The notes: a model not told the origin generated them from the letters alone. A stretch of DNA of 64,000 nucleotides from Caldanaerobacter subterraneus (GCF_004345675.1 NZ_SLWU01000016.1:1-64000); one strand, 5' to 3'. Shown: positions 1 to 8,690, counted from the stretch's first letter. Numbers and translations are program-made.

Positions 1-102
1 GTATGCAAATCTCATACATGATGACCATCTTCTCATTAAGTCTAATACTATTTGTTTGTCTTCTTGATTTAGAAAAATGAGTTTAGCCTGTATCATTATC
101 AT
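1..102 (-). CDS. TnpB-like transposon protein, N-terminal fragment cut by window edge
   Basis: An open frame starting at ATG 102 runs off the left edge after 34 codons. The peptide begins MIMIQAKLIFLNQEDKQ and continues through a basic stretch ending RRWSSCMRFAY. This resembles the start of IS605/IS607-family OrfB (TnpB) proteins, RNA-guided nucleases carried by small transposons. A purine-rich AAAGGGGC lies 7 bases upstream, and a second ATG at 96 is also possible. The catalytic RuvC and zinc-ribbon parts and the element's right end lie outside the window, so activity cannot be judged. The family call is recalled from sequence resemblance of a short N-terminus only. Confidence 0.5.
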   Translation of the reverse strand, partial: MIMIQAKLIFLNQEDKQIVLDLMRRWSSCMRFAY

Positions 103-383
103 GTTTTTTGCCCCTTTGCCTCTTTGATGTTCTAACGGGCATTATCAATCTTCCTTTTTCCTCAGTTCATCAATGTAGTTTTGTTTATATCGTATAGCAT
201 TTTAATCTTTTTTATGTTTAATAGCACTTATCATCACTTAATTAAAACTATACCATTTTTTTACTTTTTATTTCAACTGCTGATACCTTCACCTCTCTTG
301 ATAAGAGCGTGTTATTAAATTTTCTGCTGTCTACTATATCACACTTTGCAAGGTATGTCAAATATTTTTGTAAAAACAAAAAA
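103..383. other. AT-rich intergenic region upstream of the TnpB-like gene
   Basis: No convincing gene is seen in this stretch of about 280 bases. On the minus strand a promoter-like pair faces the TnpB-like gene: TTGAAA (271-276) and TATAGT (247-252), 18 bases apart. A small hairpin, CTCTT/AAGAG, sits at 295-307. A 19-codon minus-strand frame starting MPVRTSKRQRGKK overlaps the TnpB start and is probably not a gene. Confidence 0.4.
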
Positions 384-401
384 GCGCGCTAAAAAGCGCA
401 C
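384..401 (-). terminator. Rho-independent terminator of rubrerythrin
   Basis: A 7-bp stem (GCGCGCT at 384-390 with AGCGCAC at 395-401, one G-U pair) has a 4-base loop. On the minus strand it is followed by a T-rich run at 371-383. It begins right after the rubrerythrin stop codon. Confidence 0.85.
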
Positions 402-402
402 T

Positions 403-906
403 TTAAAAGGCTACAAATTTTTCTTTTGGCACTCCGCAGATAGGACATTTTTCTGGAAGCACGTCTACTGATGTATATCCACATACAGGGCATATGTACA
501 CTTTAGAAATTTTTAAGTCTTCCCCTTTTAATGCTGCTTCTTTTGCCTCCGCGTAAAGTTTTGCATGTATCTTTTCTGCCTCAATAGCATAATGAATGCT
601 TTTTTTGGCTCCTGACTCCTGCTGAAGTTCTGCAACAGCGTTATACGCAGGATACATCTCCTCTACCTCAAAAGTCTCCCCTTCAATTGCTTTTTCTAAA
701 TTTTTTACTGTATCCCCTACTTCGCCCAGGGTTTTATAGTGATTTGTGGCATGCACCAGTTCTGCATAGGAAATAGCCCTGAAAAGTTTGGCAATATTAG
801 GCTTACCTTCTTTTTCTGCCACATCAGCAAAAATCTGATACCTCATGTGAGCCTGGCTTTCTCCTGCGTAAGCATCCAGTAAGTTTTTCTTTGTCATCTC
901 TCTCAT
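403..906 (-). CDS. rbr: Rubrerythrin
   Basis: This cytoplasmic diiron/rubredoxin protein of 167 aa reduces hydrogen peroxide in anaerobes using NAD(P)H-derived electrons. The N-terminal ferritin-like domain (about residues 1-130) shows the iron ligands in GESQAHMRY and AELVHATNH, plus the later Glu-rich helices. The C-terminal rubredoxin-like centre has two CPxCG pairs (CPVCG and CPICG, about residues 136-155). I chose ATG 906 because AAGGGGG lies 7 bases upstream; an in-frame extension to 924 has no ribosome site. It is transcribed alone, with its own promoter and terminator. Length and motifs are typical and nothing is missing. Confidence 0.95.
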   Translation of the reverse strand: MREMTKKNLLDAYAGESQAHMRYQIFADVAEKEGKPNIAKLFRAISYAELVHATNHYKTLGEVGDTVKNLEKAIEGETFEVEEMYPAYNAVAELQQESGAKKSIHYAIEAEKIHAKLYAEAKEAALKGEDLKISKVYICPVCGYTSVDVLPEKCPICGVPKEKFVAF

Positions 907-958
907 AAAAATTCCCCCTTGCAAAAATTTATCATGAGAAAATCAGTTTCTAGAAAAT

Positions 959-986
959 ATTATACTACTCTCATTTTTGAAGTCAA
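959..986 (-). promoter_or_regulatory. Promoter of rubrerythrin
   Basis: On the minus strand TTGACT (981-986) and TATAAT (959-964) are separated by 16 bases, about 55 bases before the start codon. Confidence 0.7.
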
Positions 987-1002
987 TAAGGTAAAATAAA
1001 AA

Positions 1003-1018
1003 AGACCTTAAAAGGTCT
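1003..1018 (-). terminator. Terminator of the tRNA operon
   Basis: AGACCTT (1003-1009) pairs with AAGGTCT (1012-1018). On the minus strand the hairpin is followed by TTTTTTATTTT. It lies just after tRNA-Tyr. Confidence 0.75.
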
Positions 1019-1032
1019 CATAAAATAAAAAA

Positions 1033-1118
1033 TGGTGGAGGGAGATGGATTTGAACCATCGAAGGCATACGCCAGCAGATTTACAGTCTGCCCCCTTTGG
1101 CCGCTTGGGTATCCCTCC
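1033..1118 (-). tRNA. tRNA-Tyr (anticodon GTA)
   Basis: This is an 86-base class II tRNA with a long variable arm. The acceptor stem GGAGGGA/TCCCTCC is perfect, the discriminator is A, and CCA is encoded (TGG at 1033-1035 on the plus strand). The anticodon loop reads CTGTAAA, giving GTA. It is the last of three tRNAs on one transcript. Confidence 0.95.
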
Positions 1119-1139
1119 ACGCTTTTATTTAGTTTGAAA

Positions 1140-1215
1140 TGGTGGTCGCGATAGGACTCGAACCTATGACCCCCTGCTTGTAAGGCAGGTGCTCTCCCAG
1201 CTGAGCTACACGACC
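1140..1215 (-). tRNA. tRNA-Val (anticodon TAC)
   Basis: This is a 76-base cloverleaf. The acceptor stem GGTCGTG/CGCGACC contains one G-U pair, the D arm starts TAGCTCAG, the anticodon loop is CTTACAA (TAC), and CCA is encoded. It sits 21 bases from tRNA-Tyr and 4 bases from tRNA-Pro. Confidence 0.95.
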
Positions 1216-1219
1216 ACAC

Positions 1220-1295
1220 TGGTCGGGATGGGGGGACTTGAACCCCCGACCCCATGCTCCCAAAGCACGTGCGCTACCAGCTGCGCTACATCCCG
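1220..1295 (-). tRNA. tRNA-Pro (anticodon TGG)
   Basis: This is a 76-base cloverleaf. The acceptor stem CGGGATG/CATCCCG starts with C1 as usual for tRNA-Pro. The anticodon stem-loop CGTGC-TTTGGGA-GCATG gives TGG, and CCA is encoded. It is the first gene of the tRNA operon. Confidence 0.95.
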
Positions 1296-1313
1296 ACCGC
1301 AGTAGCAAGATAA

Positions 1314-1342
1314 ATTATAATAAAAAAATTGAAATTAAACAA
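1314..1342 (-). promoter_or_regulatory. Promoter of the Pro-Val-Tyr tRNA operon
   Basis: On the minus strand TTGTTT (1337-1342) and TATAAT (1314-1319) are 17 bases apart, 18 bases before tRNA-Pro. The rest of the stretch 1296-1517 shows only AT-rich sequence before the next plus-strand gene. Confidence 0.65.
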
Positions 1343-1517
1343 CAGGTATAAAACCTTAAAAACAGCCATTTTCCTCGCTTATACTCTTTTATTCTCCCTC
1401 TTTTTAAAGAATGCACCAAATTTAATTAAATTTTAATATTTGTGTAACACGGCTGTAATATACCTGTGGTATAATCCACCTGTAGAAGAAAATATATTCA
1501 ACAAAGGAGGAAGAAAA

Positions 1518-3887
1518 TTGAAAATATTCTCAAAAAAGCTAATTTCTATCCTCATCATACTGCTGGTAATCGCATTTTCAGTGGAAAATGTAAAGGCAGC
1601 TTATACTGTCTTAGAATCAAAGGAACAGACACAAATAGTGACTAAAGGAGTCACTCACACAAACCTCCTTTATTTTACCCCTGAAGGATTTATCAATATA
1701 AACATTTTAAAAATTGACTTAAAAGACCCTTATCTGGACCTTTCTGTCATTTTTAGCCCCTCCGGCATAAAGGAAAGGATGCCTATAAGAGAAATGGCAA
1801 ATTCTTATGGAGCTGTAGCAGCCATAAATGGTGACTTCTTTGATACAAAAACGGGATTTGTGATAGGTGCAACAGTCAAAGACGGAAATTTAATAACAGA
1901 CCCTGCTTCAAACGGTAAAATGGCGACTTTCTATATTGACAAAACAGGCACACCCTATATAGATTACTGGACAAAGAAAATGTCAATAACTTTACCTGAT
2001 GGAACCACTATATTCCTCGCTGCGATAAATAAAATAAGCAGTACTTTTCAGTACACGGTAATGTACACAAGAGACTGGTATAGATTTTCTCCTGGTGCTA
2101 ATGAAAATGTGCCGCAACTTGTAGAGGTAGTAGTAGACCAAAATGATACCGTAATAGAAGTTCGACAGGGACAGCCTTCCACTGAAATACCTGAAGGAGG
2201 ATATGTTCTGGCTGCATCAGGGGATATAGGCAATCTCCTTCTTAGGCTAAGCCCAGGGGATAAAATTCAGAAGGATATAACTACCAATCCTCCTTTTGAA
2301 GATATAAAAATGGCTGTAAGCGGAGGGACAATACTGGTAAAAGGCGGGAAAATATACCCATTCACCCATGAAATAAAAGGATATGCTGCCAGAACAGCTA
2401 TTGGGTATACAAAAGATAAAAGGTATGTGCTTATGGTGACAGTGGACGGTCCTCCTTACAGAGGAATGACTCAAGAAGAGCTAGCAAGTCTTATGCTTTC
2501 ATTAGGAGCCTACGATGCTCTAAACCTCGATGGGGGCGGTTCCACTCAGATGGCAGTAAGACCTTTGGGGGAAACAGAAGCTGTACTTTACAATTATTCT
2601 CCTAATTCTTATGAAAGAAAAGTGCCCAACGGGGTAGCCGTCTTTAGCACTGCTCCTAAGGGAAATCTATATGGACTTAAATTAGAAGTCGAAGATAATA
2701 AAGTGTTTAAAGGATTGCACAGAAGTATAAAGGTAAAAGGATACGATGAAAACTACAACCCTATTCCGGTAGAACTTCATGAGGTCGAATTTTCTGTAAC
2801 TGGAGTTGAAGGAAGGTTCGAGGGAAATTATTTCATTCCTTTAAGCACAGGTGAAGGCACTATTGTGGCAAGAGTAGGTGAGGTAACCTCAACCATTAAA
2901 ATTGCCGTTTTAGAAAATCCTGCAGTATTAGAATTTAAGCCTTCTGAGATAGTGTTAGACAAAAACAAAAAAATTGGTATAAAACTTTTTGGAAAAGATG
3001 TAAAAGGATATAGAGCTTTAATAGACCCAATTGATATTGAATGGCAAATTTACAATAACGTAGGTACTATAGACAATAACGGAACATTTACATCTGCTAA
3101 TTTTGACTCAAGTGGTGCAATCGTAGCAAAAGTCTTTGATAAAACTGCGCTGCTTCCTGTTAAAGTAGGAAAAGGGTCGGAGTTTGATTATTCTAACCTA
3201 GTCCCTCAGACTGACTTCACTCAATTTGACCCAGACAATAAAGAAGTTGCTGTCAATAATACTTCAGATTCATTTAAATTTATGATTTTTGGAGACACGA
3301 AGTACAACACTCTTCTAAAGCTTCAAATCTCCTTAAAAGCCGTAGATACCGCTAATAAGGAATATCCATTGGCAATTTTTGTAGGAGATATAAATGAAAG
3401 GGCTCTTGCTAATTTGAAAACAAGGTACATCGCCGTAGGAGATAAATATCAAAGATATGAATACGGAAACTCCACCTTTATAGTATTAAACAATAGAAAC
3501 GGCACTTTTGTAAAGCCAGATCCAAACCAGTGGACATGGTTTAAAGACCAGCTTAATAACATACAAGGAGACAACCTCTTTATACTTTTGTCTAAACCAA
3601 TTTGGGGAAATGAGGGCTTGAAGGATAATAAAGAAGCGTCCTTGTTTGAAGAAACATTAAAAGAATTTCACAAAAAAACTGGGAAAAATGTTTGGGTCAT
3701 ATCAAACAGCAGCAAGAAATTTTACACTTCTTTAGAGGAGGGAATAAGGTACGTGGAAACCTATGGAACAAATGTATCGGGCAATAACAACGACATATAC
3801 AATGATTTTGGATTCGTTTCAGTGATGGTGAACGGAAAAGATATAAAATACCAATTTAAAAGAGTAGTAAATCCCCCTTCAAATTAG
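1518..3887 (+). CDS. Secreted phosphodiester glycosidase (NAGPA family) with C-terminal phosphoesterase-like domain
   Basis: This is a 789-aa exported protein. I chose the TTG at 1518 because AAAGGAGGAAG lies just upstream and a signal peptide follows at once (LKIFSKKLISILIILLVIAF, cleaved near VKA-AYT). Residues about 60-370 form the phosphodiester glycosidase domain, with the family motifs AAINGDFFD and ALNLDGGGSTQM. Family members remove GlcNAc or related sugars from phosphodiesters on glycans. A middle Ig-like region (about 400-560) follows. The C-terminus (about 585-789) looks like a calcineurin-type metallophosphatase fold (FMIFGD, FVGDI), but the usual DxH and GNHD metal ligands are absent, so it may be inactive. 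It is probably a cell-wall or glycan-modifying enzyme; the substrate is unknown. Confidence 0.85.
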   Translation: MKIFSKKLISILIILLVIAFSVENVKAAYTVLESKEQTQIVTKGVTHTNLLYFTPEGFININILKIDLKDPYLDLSVIFSPSGIKERMPIREMANSYGAVAAINGDFFDTKTGFVIGATVKDGNLITDPASNGKMATFYIDKTGTPYIDYWTKKMSITLPDGTTIFLAAINKISSTFQYTVMYTRDWYRFSPGANENVPQLVEVVVDQNDTVIEVRQGQPSTEIPEGGYVLAASGDIGNLLLRLSPGDKIQKDITTNPPFEDIKMAVSGGTILVKGGKIYPFTHEIKGYAARTAIGYTKDKRYVLMVTVDGPPYRGMTQEELASLMLSLGAYDALNLDGGGSTQMAVRPLGETEAVLYNYSPNSYERKVPNGVAVFSTAPKGNLYGLKLEVEDNKVFKGLHRSIKVKGYDENYNPIPVELHEVEFSVTGVEGRFEGNYFIPLSTGEGTIVARVGEVTSTIKIAVLENPAVLEFKPSEIVLDKNKKIGIKLFGKDVKGYRALIDPIDIEWQIYNNVGTIDNNGTFTSANFDSSGAIVAKVFDKTALLPVKVGKGSEFDYSNLVPQTDFTQFDPDNKEVAVNNTSDSFKFMIFGDTKYNTLLKLQISLKAVDTANKEYPLAIFVGDINERALANLKTRYIAVGDKYQRYEYGNSTFIVLNNRNGTFVKPDPNQWTWFKDQLNNIQGDNLFILLSKPIWGNEGLKDNKEASLFEETLKEFHKKTGKNVWVISNSSKKFYTSLEEGIRYVETYGTNVSGNNNDIYNDFGFVSVMVNGKDIKYQFKRVVNPPSN

Positions 3888-3898
3888 AAGGGGGATTT
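3871..3898 (+). terminator. Terminator after the glycosidase gene
   Basis: ATCCCCCTTC (3871-3880) pairs perfectly with GAAGGGGGAT (3887-3896), followed by a short T run. The stem contains the stop codon. The structure is symmetrical enough to act on the convergent minus-strand gene too. Confidence 0.8.
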
Positions 3899-3908
3899 TG
3901 ATAAAATG

Positions 3909-4376
3909 TCATTTTACTGCAAAGTACTTATCTACCAGTTCCAATATGTACTTTATTTCTTCAGGCGTCAGCCTTTCTCTTAAAATTGCCAGTATCTTTT
4001 CATTCCCTTTTCCATCTATCCCTTTTTCAACTAGCTTTATTATCTCTTCCACCCTATCATTTCCTAACTTTTTTAAAATTTCTTCTACTCTCTCCCTCTG
4101 CCCATCATCTAACATTTTTTCAACTTCTGCTATTTTTTCATTGACTTTTAGCCTTTTGTTTTTCTCTCTAATCTCTTTTTTCATGAGTTCTATTTCTTCT
4201 TTTTCCCTGTCCTCTTGGGGCACTAAAAATTTAACTTCACTTTGCGATAAAATCCCCGTCTTTTCAGGAATTATGGTATTTTGTTCTTTCAAAGAAGTTT
4301 TAAACATAAATATTGTAGTAGCAGCAATTAAAACCGCCACAGAAATTGCTGTCAAAAACTTTTTGTATCCTTTCAT
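3909..4376 (-). CDS. Membrane-anchored helical protein, function unknown
   Basis: I do not recognise this 155-aa protein. One transmembrane segment near the N-terminus (residues 7-25, after MKGYKK) is followed by a polar, strongly charged region. Residues 55-105 are rich in Glu/Lys and likely helical or coiled-coil. The last 60 residues contain repeated helix-forming segments (VEEIIKLVEKG, ILAILRERLTPEEIKYILELV), so most of the protein probably lies outside the membrane. Ribosome site AGGAGG is 7 bases before ATG 4376. It stands between the glycosidase (convergent) and yyaC (divergent), as a single-gene unit. Confidence 0.6.
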   Translation of the reverse strand: MKGYKKFLTAISVAVLIAATTIFMFKTSLKEQNTIIPEKTGILSQSEVKFLVPQEDREKEEIELMKKEIREKNKRLKVNEKIAEVEKMLDDGQRERVEEILKKLGNDRVEEIIKLVEKGIDGKGNEKILAILRERLTPEEIKYILELVDKYFAVK

Positions 4377-4467
4377 CAGAAATACCTCCTAAAGTTTGAT
4401 AGCCACATTTCTATTATTCCTTTGAAAATTAGTTTTAATTCAGATTATCGGGCAAAGGGGGATCTTA

Positions 4468-4992
4468 ATGGAAGAGCTGAGATTAAAGTATAATGAAGAA
4501 AAAGCTTCCTTTCAAATAGCTAATTTTTTAAGCCGTCATCTGCTCCCCGAAACAGTCTTTTTGTGCATTGGAACAGACAGATTTATAACTGACTCCCTGG
4601 GCCCTATAGTGGGAAACCTCATCTCTGGGTCCTTACCGCCTATTTACTACGTGTACGGGACCTTGAAAAATCCTGTACACGCTATAAATTTAGAAGAAAA
4701 TTTAAGGTACATAAAAAAGAAGCATCCTTACAGCAAAATAATTGCTGTGGATGCCTCTTTAGGAGAAGAAGAAAACATAGGCAAAATATCTATAAAGAAA
4801 TCTCCAATACATCCTGGCAAAGGCGTAGGGAAAATCCTACCTCCGGTCGGAGACCTCTCAATAGTAGGAATAGTAGATAGTTTCCACGCAAAAGATTTAA
4901 ATTCAATAAGGCTCGGATTTATTTACGAAATTGCAGAAACAATAGCCAATGGAATACTGATTGCTTCATATTCAAAAAGCCTATCATTTTAA
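4468..4992 (+). CDS. yyaC: Sporulation protein YyaC (DUF1256, protease-like fold)
   Basis: This 174-aa protein matches the YyaC/DUF1256 family, present in spore-formers and distantly related to the germination protease Gpr. The family landmarks are visible: CIGTDRFITDSLGPIVG (about residues 29-46), the YGTLKNPVHA segment and IIAVDASLG (about 91-99), followed by the glycine-rich PGKGVGKILPPVGD. Its substrate is not established. AAAGGGGGATCTTA precedes ATG 4468. The 3' end overlaps the convergent GerM-like gene by 9 bases. Its presence supports a spore-forming host. Confidence 0.9.
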   Translation: MEELRLKYNEEKASFQIANFLSRHLLPETVFLCIGTDRFITDSLGPIVGNLISGSLPPIYYVYGTLKNPVHAINLEENLRYIKKKHPYSKIIAVDASLGEEENIGKISIKKSPIHPGKGVGKILPPVGDLSIVGIVDSFHAKDLNSIRLGFIYEIAETIANGILIASYSKSLSF

Positions 4993-6438
4993 TCTCAAAG
5001 GAATAGATACAAGGTTTTGGATAGACCCATCCTGAGGGCTTATAGAAAATACCTGTAGAAGGCCATTTCTAGGCTCTTTTAAAGGCTTATAGGAAACTAT
5101 GGCTTCAAAATCTCCCCATGATGGGGCAGAATTACTAGCCTGAACAAAAGTTTCATTCAATACATTGCCGCTGTTGTCAATAAGCCTTATGTTGACTCCG
5201 CCTTCAAAAACCCTCGCCTTTCCTATCACTTTAAAAGGACTTGACACCGCTTCATTTCTAGCAGGAGATAATACCTTTATATTAGGTTCATAAGGAATTA
5301 AGCTGGGGTCAGAAACTATTATCGCCCTGGCTTCTTTGTCTTTGGTCAGTATTATGCCAAGCTCATCCCCCACTTTAATCCTATTTAAACTTATATCTTT
5401 CTCCGCATATTTAACCCCTGAATCAGGGGTATAGCTTACTTTTGCTAAAAAGTGGATTATAGCGTTTGGAAGTACTTTTATCTCTGGTCCCACTTCGTTT
5501 TTTAAATCTCGAGCGTCCTGATACTCTCTTTCAATAGTGATTACTCTCGCTTCATAATCTATGGCTTTAACTTTACCGTATATGAAGGTCTCGCCCTTTG
5601 TAGGGTCTGTATCTGGAATTGGAGTAAATAAAGGGGTAACTTTGTGTATAAGCCATATATAGTTGCTGCCCTTTCCAAAAGGCTGTATAAGCTCTACTTT
5701 GTACACTTTCCCGTCGTGTACAACTTCTGCTACAGCTTTTCCGCTAAATTCCTCTTTCAAAGCTATCTCGTCCTGCTCTCCAAGCCCTATAATTCCACCT
5801 TCTTTTCTCAAAACTTGAAGCGGGTCAAATCTCCAAGCTTCTTTGCCAAAATTAGCCCTCTCTTGCAACCTTTTTATTTTCTCCGGATTGTAGTACACAT
5901 CTCCTACCACCATGATCCTTTTTAATGGTTCTAGACCAATTTTACACTTTCCTACCTGCTCTACTTTGTTTCCCTCTACTAAAATCTGCACACTGTTTAC
6001 CCCCGGTATATCCGTCAGAGCATTGACCAAAGCTGCCACTCTTAATTTATCAATTTTCTCATCATCGCCTTCCTGCAAAAATTCCTTAGAAAAATTGACA
6101 AAAACTGTGCCCTCCTGCATATCAATTGACAAAAGCTTGGTACCTGCTGGAAATATAGGTCTTGAATACTCTTCATTGGGTCCTTTTATGAGTTCCAGCA
6201 CAACCTGTTTGAGCACATCCGCATCTTTTGGTATGAATCTTTTTTCCATCGTAAGGCTGTTTGATTTGTCATTTAAAAAGTAAAGCGAAACTTCTTTTGT
6301 CTGATTTTCTAAAACCTCCTGAGCTAAAGGCTTGGGATTTATGGGAGGATTATCATCTTTTGCGTTTAAATTCCCCATACACCCTCCCATCAGAATGACA
6401 GCAAGCAAAACAAAAACAGCTAAAGAAAATTTTTTCAC
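4984..6438 (-). CDS. GerM-type spore germination lipoprotein with Gmad2 domain
   Basis: This is a 484-aa lipoprotein. GTG 6438 is preferred: GAGGTGGGG lies just upstream and the signal MKKFSLAVFVLLAVILMGGC ends in a lipobox. An ATG at 6453 adds five residues. Residues about 45-165 form a GerMN domain (VSLYFLNDKSNSL, VFVNFSKEFL, ALTDIPGVNSVQILVEG). A middle region of unknown fold follows. The last 95 residues (IKVLSPARNEAVSSPFKVIG to ISIPLRLK region) match Gmad2, an Ig-like domain found with GerMN. The protein probably sits on the outer face of the membrane and functions in spore formation or germination. Confidence 0.85.
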   Translation of the reverse strand: MKKFSLAVFVLLAVILMGGCMGNLNAKDDNPPINPKPLAQEVLENQTKEVSLYFLNDKSNSLTMEKRFIPKDADVLKQVVLELIKGPNEEYSRPIFPAGTKLLSIDMQEGTVFVNFSKEFLQEGDDEKIDKLRVAALVNALTDIPGVNSVQILVEGNKVEQVGKCKIGLEPLKRIMVVGDVYYNPEKIKRLQERANFGKEAWRFDPLQVLRKEGGIIGLGEQDEIALKEEFSGKAVAEVVHDGKVYKVELIQPFGKGSNYIWLIHKVTPLFTPIPDTDPTKGETFIYGKVKAIDYEARVITIEREYQDARDLKNEVGPEIKVLPNAIIHFLAKVSYTPDSGVKYAEKDISLNRIKVGDELGIILTKDKEARAIIVSDPSLIPYEPNIKVLSPARNEAVSSPFKVIGKARVFEGGVNIRLIDNSGNVLNETFVQASNSAPSWGDFEAIVSYKPLKEPRNGLLQVFSISPQDGSIQNLVSIPLRLK

Positions 6439-6532
6439 CCTTCCCCACCTCATCTTTTTTGTTTCTAACTCAATAATACCATTTTTCTCTTTTCCAATGA
6501 TTAAAAAAATATAAAGAAATTATTAAGAAAAA

Positions 6533-7939
6533 TTAATATTCCTTATTCTTCCTTTTGGGCAGCACAATTTTAAAAGTCGTCCCTTCCCCTACCTTGCTTT
6601 CAACAGTGACTTTTCCCTCATGCATATCAATAATTTCCTTGGCAATAGCAAGCCCCAAACCAAAGCCCCCGTTCTTTTTAGACCTTGCTGTATCTCCTCT
6701 GGCAAAGCGGTCAAAAATCTTGGGAAGCACCTCTTCGCTTATGCCAATTCCATTGTCACTTATCGCAAGGTAGATATTATCTTCATCTTCGTCAAGGCCC
6801 ACTAATACATTTCCACCTTCATAAGTGTACTTAATGCCATTTTCTACAATATTGTACGCCATCCTATAAAATCTGTCCGGATCTACTTCTGCAAAAACCT
6901 TTTCTTTACCGTTAAATGTAAGGTTCACATTCTTCGATTCTGCAAGAGGTGCAAGGCTATCTATTACATCAGATATTACTTCTGAAACCTCTACCCTCTT
7001 TATTCGAGGCGATTTTATCTTGTCAAGTCGTGCCAATTCCAGCAGATCGTTGACAAGCCTTGTCATTCTGTCTATTTCACCGTTTACATCATGAAGTATT
7101 TCTTTATAAAAGGCTATATCCTGACTTCTGCTGTTTATCAAGGATTCTATCAAGGCCTTTACAGAAGCAAGGGGCGTTTTTAATTCATGGGAGGCATCGG
7201 ACACAAATCTTTTCCTCTCTTCATCTATTTTCATTAAACTGTAGCTCATCTTGTTAAAAGCATTTGCCAGCTTGCCAATTTCATCTTTACTCTTTACATC
7301 TACCTTGTAATCAAGCTTACCTTGAGATAAAATATTTGCAGCCTCTGTAAGCCTCTTCAGAGGATTTGTGATGAAAGACGCCACCAAAAGGCTTAAAAAA
7401 CCTACTAACACCCCAATTCCTGAAAAAGTGTATATCATCCTGTATTTTATAGAATTTAAAAGGTCAATCACATTGTCAATAGAGGAAGAAATCAATATAG
7501 CACCTACCACATTGTTTTTTGAAATGACAGGAACAGCTGTGTACATCGCCCACCCTACACCGCTTATGTTGTGAATGCTGGTGGAACTTTTTCCGCTTAG
7601 CGCCTCTTTTATATCTGGATACATTTTTATGCTTTTCCCTTCAAACTCTTTAGAAGGGGCAGAATCCACTATCACCCTTCCGTCTATGTTAGTAAAAAGA
7701 ATGCGGGCGTTTATCTGCTTGGCATATTCAACTATAGTAGGTTCAATGAGATAAGAGGAGGGGGTCCCCACAAAGCGAGACACAAAATTAGACACCATGT
7801 TTGCCTGCATCGAATTGTTTATTTTTAAATTGTCCAAATAGCTTTTTTCAATGTAGTTGTAAAGATAAAGTCCTGTGACAGCCAAAGATATTATCATTAT
7901 CGTCAAATACAAATAAAAAATTTTCCACCGCAAACTCAT
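6533..7939 (-). CDS. Membrane sensor histidine kinase
   Basis: This 468-aa kinase has two transmembrane segments (about residues 5-28 and 165-188) flanking an extracytoplasmic sensor of about 135 residues. A HAMP linker (SFITNPLKRLTEAANILSQGK), a HisKA domain with the phosphorylated His in FVSDASHELKTPLAS, and an ATPase domain follow (N box NIVENGIKYT, G1 DNGIGI, G2 GGFGLGLA). ATG 7939 is chosen because AGGTGATAAA lies upstream; it starts 8 bases after the regulator's stop codon. The architecture resembles WalK/PhoR/ResE kinases. The signal is unknown. It is co-transcribed with the response regulator. Confidence 0.92.
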   Translation of the reverse strand: MSLRWKIFYLYLTIMIISLAVTGLYLYNYIEKSYLDNLKINNSMQANMVSNFVSRFVGTPSSYLIEPTIVEYAKQINARILFTNIDGRVIVDSAPSKEFEGKSIKMYPDIKEALSGKSSTSIHNISGVGWAMYTAVPVISKNNVVGAILISSSIDNVIDLLNSIKYRMIYTFSGIGVLVGFLSLLVASFITNPLKRLTEAANILSQGKLDYKVDVKSKDEIGKLANAFNKMSYSLMKIDEERKRFVSDASHELKTPLASVKALIESLINSRSQDIAFYKEILHDVNGEIDRMTRLVNDLLELARLDKIKSPRIKRVEVSEVISDVIDSLAPLAESKNVNLTFNGKEKVFAEVDPDRFYRMAYNIVENGIKYTYEGGNVLVGLDEDEDNIYLAISDNGIGISEEVLPKIFDRFARGDTARSKKNGGFGLGLAIAKEIIDMHEGKVTVESKVGEGTTFKIVLPKRKNKEY

Positions 7940-7947
7940 TTTATCAC

Positions 7948-8625
7948 CTATTTCATGTAATATCCCGCTCCCCATTTGGTAAAAATGTACTGGGGATTAG
8001 CAGGGTCATCCTCTAATTTTTCCCTGAGCTTCCTCACATGCACTGTCACTGTGTTCGCATCGCCATAAAAATCAACACCCCATATGAGATCTAAAAGCTT
8101 ATCCTTTGTGTACACTTTGCCGGGATTAGAAGCTAAAAGCACTAGTATTTCAAACTCCTTATTTGTGAGCTCAATCTTTTTACCTCTTTTGTAAACTGCC
8201 CTCTCAGGAATGTTAATATACAAATCTCCCCTTCTTATCTCTTCTTTTTTCTTCACATAGGGATTTGACGCTCTTCTTAAAAGAGCCCTAATTCTTGCAA
8301 TCAACTCTCGAGTATTGAAAGGCTTTGCTAGATAGTCATCTGCTCCTATTTCTATCCCGACAATTCTATCCACATCGTCTCCCCTTGCAGTAAGCATTAT
8401 TATTGGAATGTTTGAAAAAGTCCTTATTTCTCTACAAACTGAAAAACCATCCATTTTAGGAAGCATTATATCAAGAATAACCAGGTCGTAATTTCCTATT
8501 CTGACCTTTTCAAGCCCCTCCTCCCCATCGTAAGCCGCATCCACTTCAAATCCTTCCTCTTCTAAAGAAAGTTTCAATCCCTTAACAAACATTTCTTCGT
8601 CATCTATGATAAGCAATCTCTCCAC
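7948..8625 (-). CDS. OmpR-family response regulator
   Basis: This 225-aa regulator has a receiver domain (residues 1-120) with the acidic pair IIDDE, phosphorylated Asp in LVILDIMLP, Thr in IIMLTARG and Lys in YLAKPF. A winged-helix DNA-binding domain follows (about 130-225, ending TKWGAGYYMK). GTG 8625 is preferred, seven bases after GGGAGG; the frame can extend to a GTG at 8634, but that codon overlaps the ribosome site. It is the partner of the adjacent kinase; the target genes are not evident. Confidence 0.92.
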   Translation of the reverse strand: MERLLIIDDEEMFVKGLKLSLEEEGFEVDAAYDGEEGLEKVRIGNYDLVILDIMLPKMDGFSVCREIRTFSNIPIIMLTARGDDVDRIVGIEIGADDYLAKPFNTRELIARIRALLRRASNPYVKKKEEIRRGDLYINIPERAVYKRGKKIELTNKEFEILVLLASNPGKVYTKDKLLDLIWGVDFYGDANTVTVHVRKLREKLEDDPANPQYIFTKWGAGYYMK

Positions 8626-8673
8626 CAATTTCACCTCCCAAAATCTAGTATATCATAAAGGCGAATAAAAAAA

Positions 8674-8690
8674 ATAGCCTCATCGGCTAC
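8674..8690 (-). terminator. Terminator of the LacI-family regulator gene
   Basis: TAGCC (8675-8679) pairs with GGCTA (8685-8689). On the minus strand eight T residues follow. Confidence 0.7.

Noticed and set aside
983-1255. 90-codon frame on the minus strand
   Set aside because: It lies on top of tRNA-Val and tRNA-Tyr; the peptide is a translated tRNA artefact.
3898-4392. 164-codon plus-strand frame opposite the membrane-anchored helical gene
   Set aside because: It is rich in Ser/Phe/Ile as expected from an antisense read of a Lys/Glu-rich gene, and lacks a ribosome site.
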